Source: Prorocentrum cordatum (lineage: Eukaryota; Sar; Dinophyceae; Prorocentrales; Prorocentraceae). Taken from it: 64,000 nt of DNA. The notes under the pieces are model-generated. The model saw nothing but the letters and a program-made list of their open reading frames with translations, was not told the origin of the DNA and searched no databases. Location: contig CAUYUJ010018726.1 in the NCBI GenBank assembly GCA_963575745.1, forward strand, positions 496,496 to 560,495, given 5' to 3'. The position numbers and the translations under genes are program-made. Positions 41,466 through 52,959 of the stretch are shown in pieces. The first letter of the stretch is position 1. The number at the start of each line of letters is the position of its first letter.

Positions 41466-43120
41466 ATGGGGGCCAAACACCCGACGGATGAAGACAGCAA
41501 CCCAGATCGCGGGCGCCAGCGCGGCGGAGGACCGCCGGGAGGTGGCCCGCCGGGAGGCGGCGGCGGCGGCGATGGCCCCCCATTCCCGTTGATGGACGTT
41601 GCCCCTGCCACCGCGCAGCATTGGAACGACGCGGGCAAGACGGGGAAGATAGTCTTGGAAGCGATCCCCGACGCCGCCAACTGCCATCGGTGGCGTCGCA
41701 ACGCTGCCAGGGCGGCCGCGTCGGCTCCGCGGAATTGCGAGGGAGCTGTTCGTTGGATCGCGGGCGCCTTTGACTTCAATAGCGTAGACGCGAAGGAATG
41801 AGGGACTCTGGCCACTTAGTCTGGCAAGACCTGATGATCGCAGCTGACCTTCTGTCAAAAGTCAGCCAGACAGTTAAAGACCGCAGTCATCATCGCAGTT
41901 GCGTCGTCTTGCGAGCGAGATCCGAAAGGCTTGATATCTCTTCGCAGACCGCCCGAAGCATGATGACAGGTCGTGAAATTTCGCGCATCGTTGCCGTGCG
42001 CGTGGCCACCCGCCAGGATCGTGGTCAGGTGTGCAGATTGAGATCCGTGGTGCGGGCAAGGAGGCGGGTGCCGACCTGTTCCGCTTCTATGATGACTGGG
42101 TGAGGACACTCAACGAGGTGGAGGAATTGGACGTCTCGTTCCGCCCCGTTACACTGGAGCATTTCTACCCCCAAATGCAGAACTGCCCCGCCGTGCAATT
42201 CACCTTTGTACCTCGTGGCCATTGCAGCGGTGATGACGGCACTGACGCGAAGACTTACGAATCGTTATTTGCGAGGGTCAGTGCCTTCACGCATAAAGAA
42301 AGGGGACAGATCAATCGCGCAGAGCAGCGGGGAACGTCGAACTTCCGCGGTCTTCCCTCGGGAAGCGAGAAGGGCGAAGGAGGAGGATGACGCGTTGGCA
42401 AGGGCGGGCAGAACCTACGCATGAAAGACGGTCGCGTTAAGAAACCAGTTCAACGCCAAATGTACCCCTAGGGCAAATGCCCGCGCGCTCGGTTGCAGCG
42501 TCAGCGCCGGCATCCGAAGGGGAGTGGAAAACCCGCAGCTCCCGCGCAGGCAGCCCCTGCCAGTCGGGCAAGGGCGGCGGCGAGGGCGGTGGGGAGAAGA
42601 GGAAGAAAGATAAAGAGAAAGGCGGCGGAAAAGGGCAAGGATGGCGATCGCGGTAGGAGCCGAGAGCGCCCCTCCGATAGGCCCAGAGGCGGCGGCAAGG
42701 ACAGCGATGGTTCCCAGAGCCGCGCCTCCAGCGTCAACTCCGAGAAGAGTGGCTTATGCCATGCATGTAGCCGCAGAGCCTGCTCATTGTCTTCCGAGAG
42801 TCGCCCCCGCGAGCATAGTCAGGCCACGCGGGGGGAGAAGCTCTCTCGCGATAAGCACGAGGCGCGCGTGGACAAGACAGGCAAATCCCTTCCCCACAAC
42901 AAGCGCAGCAAGGGCCAGACGTCGGCCGCGGCGCAGAACGCGAAGAAGAGCGCCGCGCCCGCCCGGGGCAGCGACAAGGACAAGGCGAAGATCGAGGGGC
43001 GGCAAGAGCAAGGATAATCGACAATGCTGGAGGCACCTGGCCGGACAGACCTGCCCATTCGGAAAGGATTATTGGAGCCGGGGCAACGCCCCTGGACACC
43101 CGCGGCAAGAAAGGCCGGCG
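41466..43120 (+). pseudogene. Copia-like gag fragments with a C-terminal zinc motif
   Basis: Three + pieces in order. First, 41466-41801: Gly/Pro-rich linker, then WNDAGKTGKIVLEAIPDAAN and GAVRWIAGAFDFNSVD. Second, about 42030-42390: GADLFRFYDDWVRTLNEVEE ... TYESLFARVSAF, resembling the helical gag domain of copia elements. Third, 42493-43017: Lys/Arg/Ser-rich basic region. It is followed in another frame (43016-43100) by QCWRHLAGQTCPFGKDYWSR plus GNAPGH, a CCCH-type zinc motif. Frameshifts and stops separate the pieces. Together they look like a capsid/nucleocapsid protein. Confidence 0.55.
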
Positions 43121-43263
43121 CCCTGCGACTACGTCGCCGGCGCCGGCCCGGGCGGGGCCGAAATTGTCCGTCGCGGCCTTGCCCCGGCGATGGGGGCGCC
43201 CATATTGTAGTAGCCTCCGGCCAAGTGACGCCGATCAGGAGCGCTTCTCGCGCAATTGCTGGG

Positions 43264-43448
43264 GTGGGCGACGACGACGACAACAGACGACCAACGGTCG
43301 ACGAGCGGGGCCATTGCGACGACGACCGTCGAACGGGTTGACGACGACGGTTGACGACGACGACGACGACGACGGCGACCGCGTCGACGACGACGACGAC
43401 CACGATGTCGACGTCGACGACGACTGACGGCGAACGGCCGCTGACGAC

Positions 43449-43488
<40 letters not shown>

Positions 43489-43497
43489 TGGCGGCTA
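43264..43497 (+). repeat. GAC/CGA triplet repeat
   Basis: ACGACGACGACG runs, densest at 43350-43430 and 43448-43488, inside the retroelement between gag and protease. Asp-, Thr- or Arg-rich frames here are artefacts. Confidence 0.9.
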
Positions 43498-44210
43498 ACG
43501 GGGGCCTCTTCTGGGCCTCTTGGGTCCTGCTGAGGGCTTCTTGGGGACCTCTCGGGACCTTTTGGGGCCTTCTCGGGGGCCTCCTGGGTGCCTCTCGGGG
43601 CCTTGGGGGCTTCTGAGGGCTGGGGGCTCAACATTTATTATCGGGTTCTCCGCGTGGCCCCCCTTTTGGAGCCGTCTGGGGAGCTTCTGGGGCCGCCCCG
43701 GGGCTTTCTCGGGCAGTCTCGGGGCTCTCTTGGGCTGTCTTGGGGCCAGAGCCTCTCGGGCGTCTTGGGGCGATCTTGGGGGCCGCTGGGGCCGTCTTGG
43801 AGCGTCGGGGAGCTGGGCCGGCGGGAAGGCCAGAACCCTTCCAAAACCATCGTAGAAAATTTGATTTTGGCTTCGAAGGGCCCTCCTTGGAAGGTTCTTG
43901 AAGCGTCTCGGCGGCCTCTCGGGCCGTCTGGAGGTCATCTTCGGCGTCGTGGAGCGCTCTTTGGGCGTCTCGGGGGCTTCTGTGGCCGTCTTGGGGGCCT
44001 CGGGGCCTTCTCGGCCCGTCTCGGAGCCCCCGCGGGCCCGGAAAAGCTCCCCCCCCCCGGAAAGCGGGCTTCCATTCGCCCCCCCCCCCCCCTCCCCCAC
44101 ACCCCCCCCGCCCTTCCTCCCCGACGGGGCCGCCCCGGCCCCCGCCACCGCCCCCCCAGCAGAGCTGGAGCTCAGGCTCTAGGCTCTAGGCTGTAGGCTG
44201 TAGAAGAGAT
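43498..44210 (+). repeat. GGGGCCTC/TTGGGGGC-rich minisatellite and C-run
   Basis: Irregular units of TCTCGGGGCCTTCTGGGG and TTGGGGGCCGCTGGGGCC fill 43500-44030, with two short unique inserts (43620-43660 and 43835-43885). A C-rich run (about 44085-44115) and four CTCTAGGCT/CTGTAGGCT octamer-like units (44173-44205) follow. Both strands are open but repetitive. The many G-runs give strong G-quadruplex potential. Confidence 0.8.
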
Positions 44211-44872
44211 TTTGTCTTGATCACGCGCCGGATCGGCGGAGTTGCCACTCCCGCAGTTTCTTATTTACTGCGCTGGATCAAGATTCCGAGCGCCGCCAGC
44301 AGGCAGGGCGGCAGCCCTCGGACAATGTCCTCATGGGGGCGGGCAGTTCACGGGCGACCGCGCGATCGAACGCGACGGCAGTGGCCAGGTCGCGCCGGCA
44401 ACCGCGCAGCGCGGGATCAAAGTTGACCCACGCGTAAATTTGTCGAGGTGTCTCCAGGCGGCCGGAATCGCGCCGCCCCCGAAACGGGCCCTTGAATTAT
44501 TTGCGAATGGGGGGCCTACGAGGAGCGCTCTATCGACGCGAATGCCAGAACGAAAACGCGCTCCGGTCAGTGGGAATCGGAAGGCGCGCGTAGGCCCGGG
44601 CGCGCCACACCCAGCCATTCGCGCTCTTCGACCGAAGAGAATCGTAGCAAGGTCGATGCAAAATGCGCGGGGGATCCCGATCGAGTTTCATCCTCAGCGG
44701 GTTGAGAAGCGCGCGCGAACGGCGAATATCCATGCGCAGCACTGGAACGAGAAGTCCGGCGCATGTGGGCTGGCTGGGAGCAACAGTCCGATGGCGACCT
44801 CATCGATGCCAGCAGTGGACATGATGGCGACCTGGTTGCTGCCGTGTCTGTTAGAAAACCACGGAAGGCTAT
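44211..44872 (+). pseudogene. Decayed coding-like segment before the protease
   Basis: The + frame 44242-44883 is open for 213 codons with mixed, protein-like composition (for example FHPQRVEKRARTANIHAQHW) but no domain I recognise. It probably belongs to the gag-protease linker of the copia-like element. Confidence 0.35.
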
Positions 44873-45136
44873 ATGGGGGGTGAGAAGTCGGGCGCCGTTC
44901 GTCTTGGATCCATGAAGTTCATCGTCGATGCGGACTGTGGTTCGAAATTGATCTCCGTCAAGTCCTTGCAAGACGCAGGGATGGTGGACAGGGTCTCTCC
45001 GTTGGCCGTTCCCATCGCTCTTAATGCGGCGGGCGGACAGACTGGGGCCCTCGGCGCGATCAAGATCGCCAGCGACAAGCTGAACAAAGGGGAGATGGAA
45101 GCAATTGTCATGCGGGAAACTCAGTGCGTGATATGA
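44873..45136 (+). pseudogene. Aspartic protease remnant of the copia-like element
   Basis: 87-codon frame with KFIVDADCGSKLISVKSLQD, where the D-[ST]-G active site of retroviral-type aspartic proteases reads D-A-D-C-G. Then come PIALNAAGGQTGALGAIKIA (a typical flap/second-strand region) and EAIVMRETQCVI. Position between gag and integrase fits Ty1/copia order. The altered active site suggests loss of activity. It would cleave the polyprotein. Confidence 0.6.
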
Positions 45137-45829
45137 GTGGGCTAGCTCTGCGTGGAACACGGTTGCAGTTTCCGCTGGGCAACCGGCAGAGCGCCGCGCC
45201 CACTGCTGCCACAGGGAAGAAGGTTGGAACTCTCAGTCGAGGGAAAGATTCCCTACCTTACCGTGAATGGCAGAGGGCCTTGGGTCAAGTAGACGAGGCA
45301 GCTCCAGCCGGGTCGTCGGGGCTTGAGCGGTGGGCGCGCGTGGAGACCAGCGCGAGGTCTAGCCTGGGTGACCCTGGCACGCCGGGCGGCCCCCAGCCCC
45401 AGGCACTCAGGCACCGCGCGACCCTTGAGTTGCACTCGCGAGTGGTGACGGCAGAAGACTCCTGCTCGAATGGCAAGCTGGATAGCCAATTGGACGGCGC
45501 TCTAGGACTTCCGACCACGGACGGCGCATTGGCGCCGCATTCGGATGTGCTCACCCACTTCTACTATGAGCCCCACGAAGCAGCAAAGCTAGGATGGGCG
45601 AAGACGGACGCAGGTTTTGTTAGCGGCAATATTACGAAGGCGCCGATGCCGGGATGCAGCTATGCTGAAAGTGCACGGTGCCATAGCCAGGACACGGGCA
45701 GGGCCATGCTTTGTCGCGCGATGGTTGCGTCTGCACCAGGTGAAGAAGATCTCGCGCATGCAGCGCCCGAGGGGCCAGGGGCCGCGGAGGTAGTCGACGA
45801 TCGACGATCATGGCGATGGCCCAATTGAA
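45124..45829 (+). pseudogene. Protease-integrase linker of the copia-like element
   Basis: A 234-codon + frame overlapping the protease stop by 13 bp. It is hydrophilic with no domain recognised (for example HFYYEPHEAAKLGWAKTDAG). Position suggests the spacer between protease and integrase of the polyprotein. Confidence 0.4.
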
Positions 45830-46560
45830 GAAGCAGGGCCTGCGGGGCCGATGCAGTACGTGCCGAAGAGTCCGTTCTGCTCGATGCGCCAATGGGCAGA
45901 GACGTTGGGGGCGCAACAAAGGCAGAGGAAACATCAGGCTTACAGGCAGATGCGACCATATTCGGTGCCGGATAAGTTTGGCGGCTTGTGCACCATGGAC
46001 CACTGGTTCGCGGCTGCTTCTCGCGGGGGGACTCCACGGGGAAACCTCGCGCGCGACGTTGCGCGACCGGTGCGCTGGATTCCTGGCGAGCCAGAGCACC
46101 CGCGACAAGTCGGCCGAGCACGCAGTTGATTTCCACGTGACTTTGAGGGCGCCCCCCGAGAGGCTAGAATGCAGCTACGCGGACGCGGCCCCTGAATTGA
46201 AGAAAGCATGCCGCATCTCTTGGGCGAGTCCACGACTGCTCATGACCCCTCCAAGCCCGCGAACAAGGGGCATAACTCAGTAGCTGAGAGGGCCAGCGCT
46301 ATCGTGCGGGACGAGGCGAGGGTCCTTCTCGTGACGGCAGGACTATTGGCCCCATGCTGGGTACACGCTGTACCCTTCTTTTGCCCGTGTTACACCGCGC
46401 AGGAAAGAGATGCGGCTGGTTCTGCGCGGGAGAAGAGATAGCGCTGCATTTGACGGGCCTTCAGCACCTTTCGGCTTTGCCGCGAGGTATCTTCCGCCCC
46501 CAGGGTCTCGCATCAAACAGCCCGAGACTGGCCCTTGGACTAGAGCGGGCATTTGCCTCG
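45830..46560 (+). pseudogene. Integrase of the copia-like element
   Basis: Readable across frames. An N-terminal zinc-binding-like piece (YVPKSPFCSMRQ, about 45856-45890) precedes KFGGLCTMDHWFAAASRGG (first catalytic Asp, TxDH context, about 45975-46030). Then ECSYADAAPELKKACRIS (second Asp, about 46170-46220) and NKGHNSVAERASAIVRDEAR with VTAGLLAPCWVHAV (catalytic Glu region, 46263-46370). This is the D,D(35)E core of Ty1/copia integrases. At least three frameshifts break it. It would insert element cDNA. Confidence 0.75.
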
Positions 46561-48068
46561 GATGCGTCCAGCGCGGGGGGCCGGGCGGGCCCCGACCGTT
46601 ATTGCATGCCTCTGGAACAGCTCGAGGGGCTGAACTTCAAGACGGGCATGAAGAAATATGGGCGAAGGCCTGTTGTAGAGCGATTGGAACATATTTGGGC
46701 CGACGTCGGCGTCGAGGCGGCCGTCGAGACGGGCCGGGGCGGCGCGGCGGGCGACGGGCCGCCAGGAGTTGCCGTCCACGTCCCGTTGCGAAGGGCTTGT
46801 GGCATTGCGTCTTTGACGATTTCACCAGTTGATTTGGGGAACCCCGAGTCGGCGGCCGGTCGTCCAGGGGGGTGCCCGGGTCGTCGAGCGCGCCAGCTGG
46901 AACCAAGGCTGCGGTTGACGCACCTCCGCCCTCTGCCCATGATGACGGGGCCGGGGAGGCAGCCGTGGAAGTTGGAGAGGAGGGCCTGCCGGATGATGAA
47001 GAGCCCTCCGGCCCCCCTCCTGCCCCATCGCTGCCCGCGGGGGCCAGGCGAAGAGCCGTGCAACTTACCAGTGCTATGAGGGGCTCGTTGGCTGAGAGAG
47101 AAGTCGTCATTGTAAGACAGTCAAATTTTCTTGCGGCCCCAGACAGGGGTGAACCGAAGCTTGAGCAGATCATGGCACGAACCGCCCAGAAGCTACAGAC
47201 GGGCGAATACTTTGAGCGCAACGTCGTCACTGTCGGCAAGACTTCGCGAAGAGCTGAATCAGCCTCTGCCGTTGACGGGCAAGAGCAAAACGATTCAGAT
47301 ACGCGTGGTATTCTATTGCGACCCGCGATTCTGGGCCCCAGATGCCGTGGAAACGGAGGACCTTGTGCACGGAAAAGTTTGCTGTAGGAGGACGCAGAAA
47401 GATTCGACGAATCCAGGTACTCATCCAGATCGGCGGCAGAAGATGGGATGCCCAGCTAGGCAAGAGCGATAGCCGAGTTCAAAGCATAAGGAAAGGGGTT
47501 GCGTGGACTTGAAGACCCAGGCCCAAACCCTGACCTGCTTCAAGAGATCGGCACTACGATTCCGCGACCCCCGGCCATGCATGTTATGTCGGCCATGGGC
47601 GAGGAGCTCCCGCCCCCCGTTCCTTCATGCGGCTATGCCAATGGCGCTACAGAAGAAGACGAGGAAAAAGGTTGGACGCGATGGAGTGAACGACATGGGC
47701 GCTGACTTCGACACCAACTCTGGAGCTCAGACTGCAAGGGGCACCGCAGGCTCGACCTGTGCGGCAGCCGCCCGAAGGCGCTGCGTTCCTCGCATGCCCT
47801 TGAGGTTACAAGATGCGACCACTTAGCAGTGCCGGGAGAAGGAACAGGGAGTGCGACCGTGCTTCAATCCATGCGCGGACAACTGCGATCGATGGCATGC
47901 GTCGAATCCATTCGCCGTCCCATCTAAGCGGGTTGCGGATATGTCCAGCGCTGCCTGCGTTGCCAGACCGGTTGCCAAGGCCGAGGCAGCGAACGGTGAA
48001 GGGGCTGTTTCCGCTTTGAACAAGGAAAGAGACAGGTTGCGCGAGATCAGCGGGGCGAGAGCAAGGTA
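46561..48068 (+). pseudogene. Integrase-RT linker of the copia-like element
   Basis: Overlapping + frames with protein-like stretches: MPLEQLEGLNFKTGMKKYGR (46607-46665); acidic/Pro-rich EEGLPDDEEPSGPPPAP; REVVIVRQSNFLAAPDRGEP (47099-47160); and TIQIRVVFYCDPRFWAPDAV (47290-47355). These suggest the long hydrophilic region between integrase and RT. No catalytic motif is present; there are many frameshifts. Confidence 0.45.
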
Positions 48069-48940
48069 ATGGAGCCGAGCCGAGTACGAAATATGTTTGG
48101 AGACGATACCTTCCGCGTTGGCATGCCCTTTGCTGTGCCCATTGAAAATGACCCCGAAATGCGTAAAGGATATGACGACAGGAAGTTCAAGGGGCGTGTT
48201 GTTGTTGACGGATCCGATGTCATCGATCAAGACAAGAACGTAGCACTGTTCCAAGAGCTCTCATCTTGCCTTGCGACTACGCAGGCAAGTAAAGCCGCCG
48301 ATGCCTTCGGCCTCTCCCCGGGGCATGATATACAACAGGCTGATGCGCGCCAGGCGCATGCTCAGTCACTGTTGGGAGGGGCGCCAACATGGATGAGACT
48401 GCCTAAGGAAGCATGGCCCGAGAGTTGGGCAGGTATGCGCGACCCAGTTCGCCCTCTGCGACTAGCGTTACTTGGTTACCCTGACGCCAGGGGAGACAGG
48501 GGAAAAAAAACATTGCGAGGCTCACGTTATATGTGTGATTCCGTCGTGGCGCAGTTGCTACTGCCACCCTGAGCTGACGCTCTTCGTGGCAGTGTACGTG
48601 GATGATTTAAAATCGGCTGGTTCGGCCGTCAACTTGCCGAAAGGATGGGGCCTCATCTCGAGCCCATTGGAAACCGCGCCCATCGGCATCGATATGGGCC
48701 CACCTACCCCAGTCGGACGCTACCTGGGTTGCGAGCGCAGACTCTCAGAAAGGTGGATTGACTGGCAGGGTGAAGGCCCTGCCGCGCTGGATCCTCTGCC
48801 CCCGAAGGTCAAACAGCCCGGGGGCGCGGCGGCCGCGAGCGCCGGTTTCCACGCTCCTGGATCGGCCACGGCTGCAGGGGCGACCCCGGTGTATATTGAC
48901 AGGTCTTATCCCGTTCCGCCCGGGATCGTTGGCTCTTGCT
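48069..48940 (+). pseudogene. Reverse transcriptase of the copia-like element
   Basis: The first frame (48069-48572) has FKGRVVVDGSDVIDQDKNVA, FGLSPGHDIQQADARQAHAQ (motif A, Asp near 48342) and TWMRLPKEAWPESWAGMRDP. A frameshift near 48475 leads to the second frame with ELTLFVAVYVDDLKSAGSAV (motif C Asp-Asp at 48601-48606) and PTPVGRYLGCERR. Both catalytic motifs are intact, and the spacing is that of Ty1/copia RT. Preceding frames are decayed. The polymerase would copy element RNA into cDNA. Confidence 0.85.
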
Positions 48941-49095
48941 TGCTTGTTATTGCTCGTTTGCGCTTGCTTGCTTCCGCTTGCTTGCTAGAGCTTGCTTGAC
49001 TTTGCTCCTCCCGTTCTCCCCCCGTCCTGCTCCCGTCCTCCTGTCGCCCCCCTACCATCCTCCTCTCGCCCCCCTCCCGTCTTCCCATCTATTTG
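48921..49095 (+). repeat. GCTTGCTT and CTCCCGTC low-complexity insert
   Basis: GCTTGCTTG units (48937-49000), then pyrimidine-rich CTCCTCCCGTCC units (49003-49085), lie between RT and its C-terminal part and interrupt the coding sequence. Confidence 0.75.
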
Positions 49096-50095
49096 GAATC
49101 AGCGCTGTCTGATATCTTAGAAGTTTAAACGAATCCACAGGGAATCAGCCGGGACAGGACCTATGCCGGACTTCTGGGGGGTACTATTGCACGCAGGGGC
49201 TGACGGACACAGACCCTGAGACTTACCCGCTGGCTGGCACTCCTTACGGCCCTGAATTGACAAGCTTCAGGACGGGCAGGGTGGCCTCTGTGGAGAGGGG
49301 GTTCACCCGGCCGAGGAGGCTATAGCGGAATGCTTAAGGATCGACGCTAATGTAAGTCCAGCGGACACGGTGCCACCTGTGGGTGGGCGACCCATGGTCG
49401 ATGACGGGTCTCCGAAGCCTCGACGTCTTGCCCCATCGGGAGTGCTGCAACCGTTAGCAGCACAGGCATTAATGAAGAGTCTTCATGGTGCGAGGATGGC
49501 CAGATACGATTTGCTTCGGGCAACGTGCACATTTGCATCGTGCGTTACTAAATGGATCAAACAGCAAGACATATAACTCTTCCGTCTCATATGCAACATC
49601 AAATCGAGTCCACGCTACCGAATGGTGTCTTTGGTGGGGACGACCCCGCAGACGCTTGGCCAAAGTCATATGCGGATGCCGATTTGGCCAGCGACATCAG
49701 GGAGCATCGGAGCACGAGCGCCGACGCGCAGAAATTGTGGGGACCCAGCGCCTGGGCTCCACAGATCTGCAACTCATGGAGACAGACCGCCGCATCGCAC
49801 AGCACTCTCGACGCAGAGATCGCATCGCCAGACGGGGCGGTCCGCAGGGATCTTCTGCCTGCACTGGCCTTGTGGGAACGACTGCTAGGAAGGTCGCCGA
49901 AAGCCGAGTTCATGGAGGGCAATCAAGCAGTTGCGAAGCATTTGAAGGCCGGGGCGTTGCAAAAGTTTATGCACCCGCCGCGGGCCCATCGCATCGACGC
50001 GGCAGCACTTGCGGAACCATATGCAAGAGGTATCAACGACTTGGTTAATTGCCCTGCATAGGATCAAGCCGCGGACCTTGGTACTAAGAGGTTTG
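49096..50095 (+). pseudogene. RT C-terminus and RNase H of the copia-like element
   Basis: LQPLAAQALMKSLHGARMAR and YDLLRATCTFASCVTKWIK (about 49446-49563) are the connection region. Then the frame 49552-50061 carries KSYADADLASDIREHRSTSA (first Asp, 49668-49700), QTAASHSTLDAEIASPDGAV (Glu), FMEGNQAVAKHLKAGALQKF (Asp replaced by Glu-Gly context) and HRIDAAALAEPYARG. After TAG 50059-50061 the same frame gives DQAADLGTKRFEQLPSW, matching the usual C-terminal DxxTK segment. A single stop and a few shifts separate parts of one domain. Confidence 0.8.
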
Positions 50096-50122
50096 AACAA
50101 CTTCCCTCGTGGGCCAACATAA

Positions 50123-50824
50123 TTGGTCGCGCCAGCCTGCTGGACCGCGAGTAGCTATGGGAGTTGCATGGGGTCGCTTTTTGGCGGCGAGAGCGCCCTG
50201 CGCATCAAGCCCGGGGGGGTCCTCAAGCAGAGGCTGGGATTCAAGCCCTCTCCTGCCACTGGCGGAAAGACCACTGGGAAGGAGGCCGCGAAGAAGCCCG
50301 TGCGCCCGAGCAAAGGCAAGCCCAATGTTGACGCCAAGCCTCGCGCGCAAATGGTTGCGACAGGAGAATCTGATCGCGTCGCTACAGGGGACTGCCTCGA
50401 CTACGTCGAGGATTCTGCGGCGGGCGACGCTTCGGCGATGCCCGCTGCAGAACCCTTGGAAGGAACGTCCACTTGCCCGAAGAGGCTACTATTGGAGTTT
50501 TGTAGCGGGCCGAATAGCAGGCTGCGCAGACCGGAGAATATGATAGATCACTGACGTGTGCTGGTACGTTTGACAGAGGGGCACGATGTGATTACGGATG
50601 CAGGATTATCTTTTGCCGCTAGAAGGATCGATGACTATTGCGGTTATCACATAACACTGCGGGGCCCCATTCCGCGCGCAAGTGGTTCACCTCGGCAATG
50701 CGCGAACGAAGTTATGTATTATCGGAGCGGCGACGGGGAGGCGCTTGAAAGACTAAGGGGTCACAGAGCGACGTTTCGGGAAGTGTTCTGGGCTAGGCAT
50801 GTCGCAAGCTTGCGGAGAAGGTAG
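50123..50824 (+). pseudogene. Post-RNase H ORF of the copia-like element, unknown function
   Basis: One frame of 234 codons with a single TGA at 50552-50554. A Lys/Pro-rich basic N-terminal part (residues ~25-75) is followed by LLLEFCSGPNSRLRRPENM, then after the stop VRLTEGHDVITDAGLSFAAR, LRGPIPRASGSPRQCANE and LERLRGHRATFREVF. The EFCSGPNS start and the later P..SGSP segment faintly recall SAM-dependent methyltransferase motifs (ELFAG, PC/S), but I would not assign it. It follows RNase H by 28 bp, so it is probably a 3' extension of the pol polyprotein. Confidence 0.5.
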
Positions 50825-51130
50825 AGGACAAAAATGTAGCGCATGCTTGGAATGGCCGACACCTTGTCTTCGTTGGCGTGACTATCGAGTACGTGAATAC
50901 TTGATCTCTTTATGAAGAGAAATTGGAGTCGGGTAAATCTGCGCGGGCGCGCCTGTGGCCTACTTTATACAAAGGGATAATCTATGAAAAAGCCGCGGAG
51001 CATTGCTGCGCAGTTTGCTGGCATTGCTGACGGGATTGCTCGGACCTGTGACGGAGCGCATCGGCGCATTTAAGCGCGTGGTCGGGATTGCAAGATTGCT
51101 GAACATTATGCGGACGAGTTTGCCAGACGT
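50825..51130. other. Short gap between decayed ORFs
   Basis: No frame of interest; perhaps the decayed C-terminus of the preceding ORF (RHLVFVGVTIEYVNT in another frame at about 50860-50905). Confidence 0.4.
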
Positions 51131-52228
51131 GTGCACGAGCTAGTTGCAAGTGCTGCTGCCGCTGGGAATGCCGCCGCCGCCTCCGTCACTCGTGCCTCTC
51201 CTGACTCGCGCATGCCCGCTGTCGCGTCGGCGCGAGACAACTCGGGCATCGGCGTCCGCGCCGCTCGCGAACCTCCAGGTTGCCCCCGCGATTCTGCGGC
51301 TGTTTCCTCGAGCCCTTCACCGCGCGCGCCGCGGTCGCCCGCGCCGGGGCCAACAATTTCGAGGACGCCCAGCGCGCGCGGGCCAGCCGGGCTCGCGAGA
51401 GGCAGGGAAGAGGCGGCGTGTGTCGGTGTTATACACCGAGCACCCCCAGAGAGGAAATTCACCCCTCTTGTGGCCGAGATGCCAGCGTGCGTCCCGCACG
51501 GCCACCTCCGCGGCATCTGGGGAACTATGTTCCGCCATGAGGCCAACGCCCCGAATGTGTTCGGGCGCCCTCCCATCGCGGCTGTCATTGAAGACCCGAA
51601 CATGTCGTGGAAGGGCGAGTACACATTGCTCATCAAAGAACTTCGAGATCTTGTCGACGCGGCGGAAGTCATTCTGAAGAATCCTGAAACTGAAAAGCAT
51701 TATCGGGCAGGCTGCCACATCAAGTGTGATCGCGACTCTCCACGCGTCTATGACACGGTCGATCTCACTTATTACCGGAACGAGCCTTTTTTCCTCTGGA
51801 TGGAATCGCAGGGGGGCGACTTGAAGACGGACAACGACGGGAATTCGAAGCGTCGGGAGACGAAAGGAGGAGACTGGAACGAACGCGCGGTCAAATGGTA
51901 CAAGGTGTTTTGTCTGCGCCATATCCTCGGCCTCGGACACTGTTGCACAACGGAAGAGGTTAACGAAGCCACGAGGCAGTTGAAGTGCAAGCTTAGATTG
52001 CCGAGGCTAACTCACCCCGGCCACATCAACTTCAAGCCCAATGGTGCTGGCTTGTTCACGATGTATCTGTTCAAGCATGATTGCGCCGTTCAGGGGGGAG
52101 GAACTATGCTCTCCGACGACATATGGAGGGCTTTCTGGGCGAATATGGCGTCCCGGCATGTTCCTCGCATCCGTGGTCTTCACTATGACGGCGGGATAGG
52201 TCATGCTTACCCGGTGATCCGAGACTAA
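51131..52228 (+). pseudogene. Unknown ORF in the 3' half of the giant element
   Basis: Open for 365 codons, ending TAA 52226-52228. The first ~110 residues are low-complexity (Ala/Ser/Pro/Arg). The remainder is a well-mixed globular sequence with TMFRHEANAPNVFGRPPIAA, YTLLIKELRDLVDAAEVILK, GCHIKCDRDSPRVYDTVDLT and FCLRHILGLGHCCTTEEVNE. Balanced composition and good codon structure argue that it was a real protein. I do not recognise a family. It lies in the run of unknown + strand ORFs after the copia RNase H. Confidence 0.45.
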
Positions 52229-52959
52229 GAATGGACCCCCCCAGAAGGCAAGGTGATCATAGTGGAATTCTCTGCTATCGTGGCCGTCAAGTGCAATGAC
52301 GACGCGGTCGACGCCGCGCTCCGCGTGCCGAGGCCACACATAACCAATGATCAGCATGCTTTTCTTGCTGGTAGTGGGCCCAGAGGCGACTGACAAACTC
52401 TGGTGCAATCTGTCCGCGGTGACACTGGAGGACGCTTTCGCCTATCTGGCAGACCTAAGACACGGACAGCACAAGCGTCACGATGGTGACTGAATGCTTC
52501 GCAGGAAGATTGGCATAAGGATGAGGGCACCAGTGCCGACCTTCCATGTGCTCGCACGTTGGGACCAGGGCCGCTACGTCGCGCCCGACCACGTTCTGGG
52601 CTTCAGGCTTTTTGAATACACGCAGCGGACATTGCAAATAGAAGGATTAATTCTTACTTGCGGGCCATATGTTGCATTATGATTGCCAGCAAATGTCCCC
52701 CTGCCGCGGGAAGACGCACGCGGAGCTCGTGGAGCATCTCCGTGCTTACCCATCACTGTAGAATCTTGGGGAGCACGAAGTGGACGACGGCACGCGCAGA
52801 CCACAGTGGCACCATGATGCGTACCCGTGCATCACAGAGGCTGGAGTCGCGACGCATCTGGGCCACCTGCATGTTTAGGGTACGGCGGATAGCGCTGCGC
52901 ACGCGAGGTGGCTGCGGACGACGGATTGTATCCCGTCGGGCCCGAAGTGGAGGATTAAG
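52229..52959 (+). other. Decayed stretch between unknown ORFs
   Basis: Frames of 60-110 codons only, with stops in all frames. Likely eroded coding sequence continuing the unknown 3' region. Confidence 0.4.

Noticed and set aside
40989-41858. 289-codon minus frame
   Set aside because: No recognisable domain; lies opposite the gag-like + strand sequence and fits GC-driven antisense openness.
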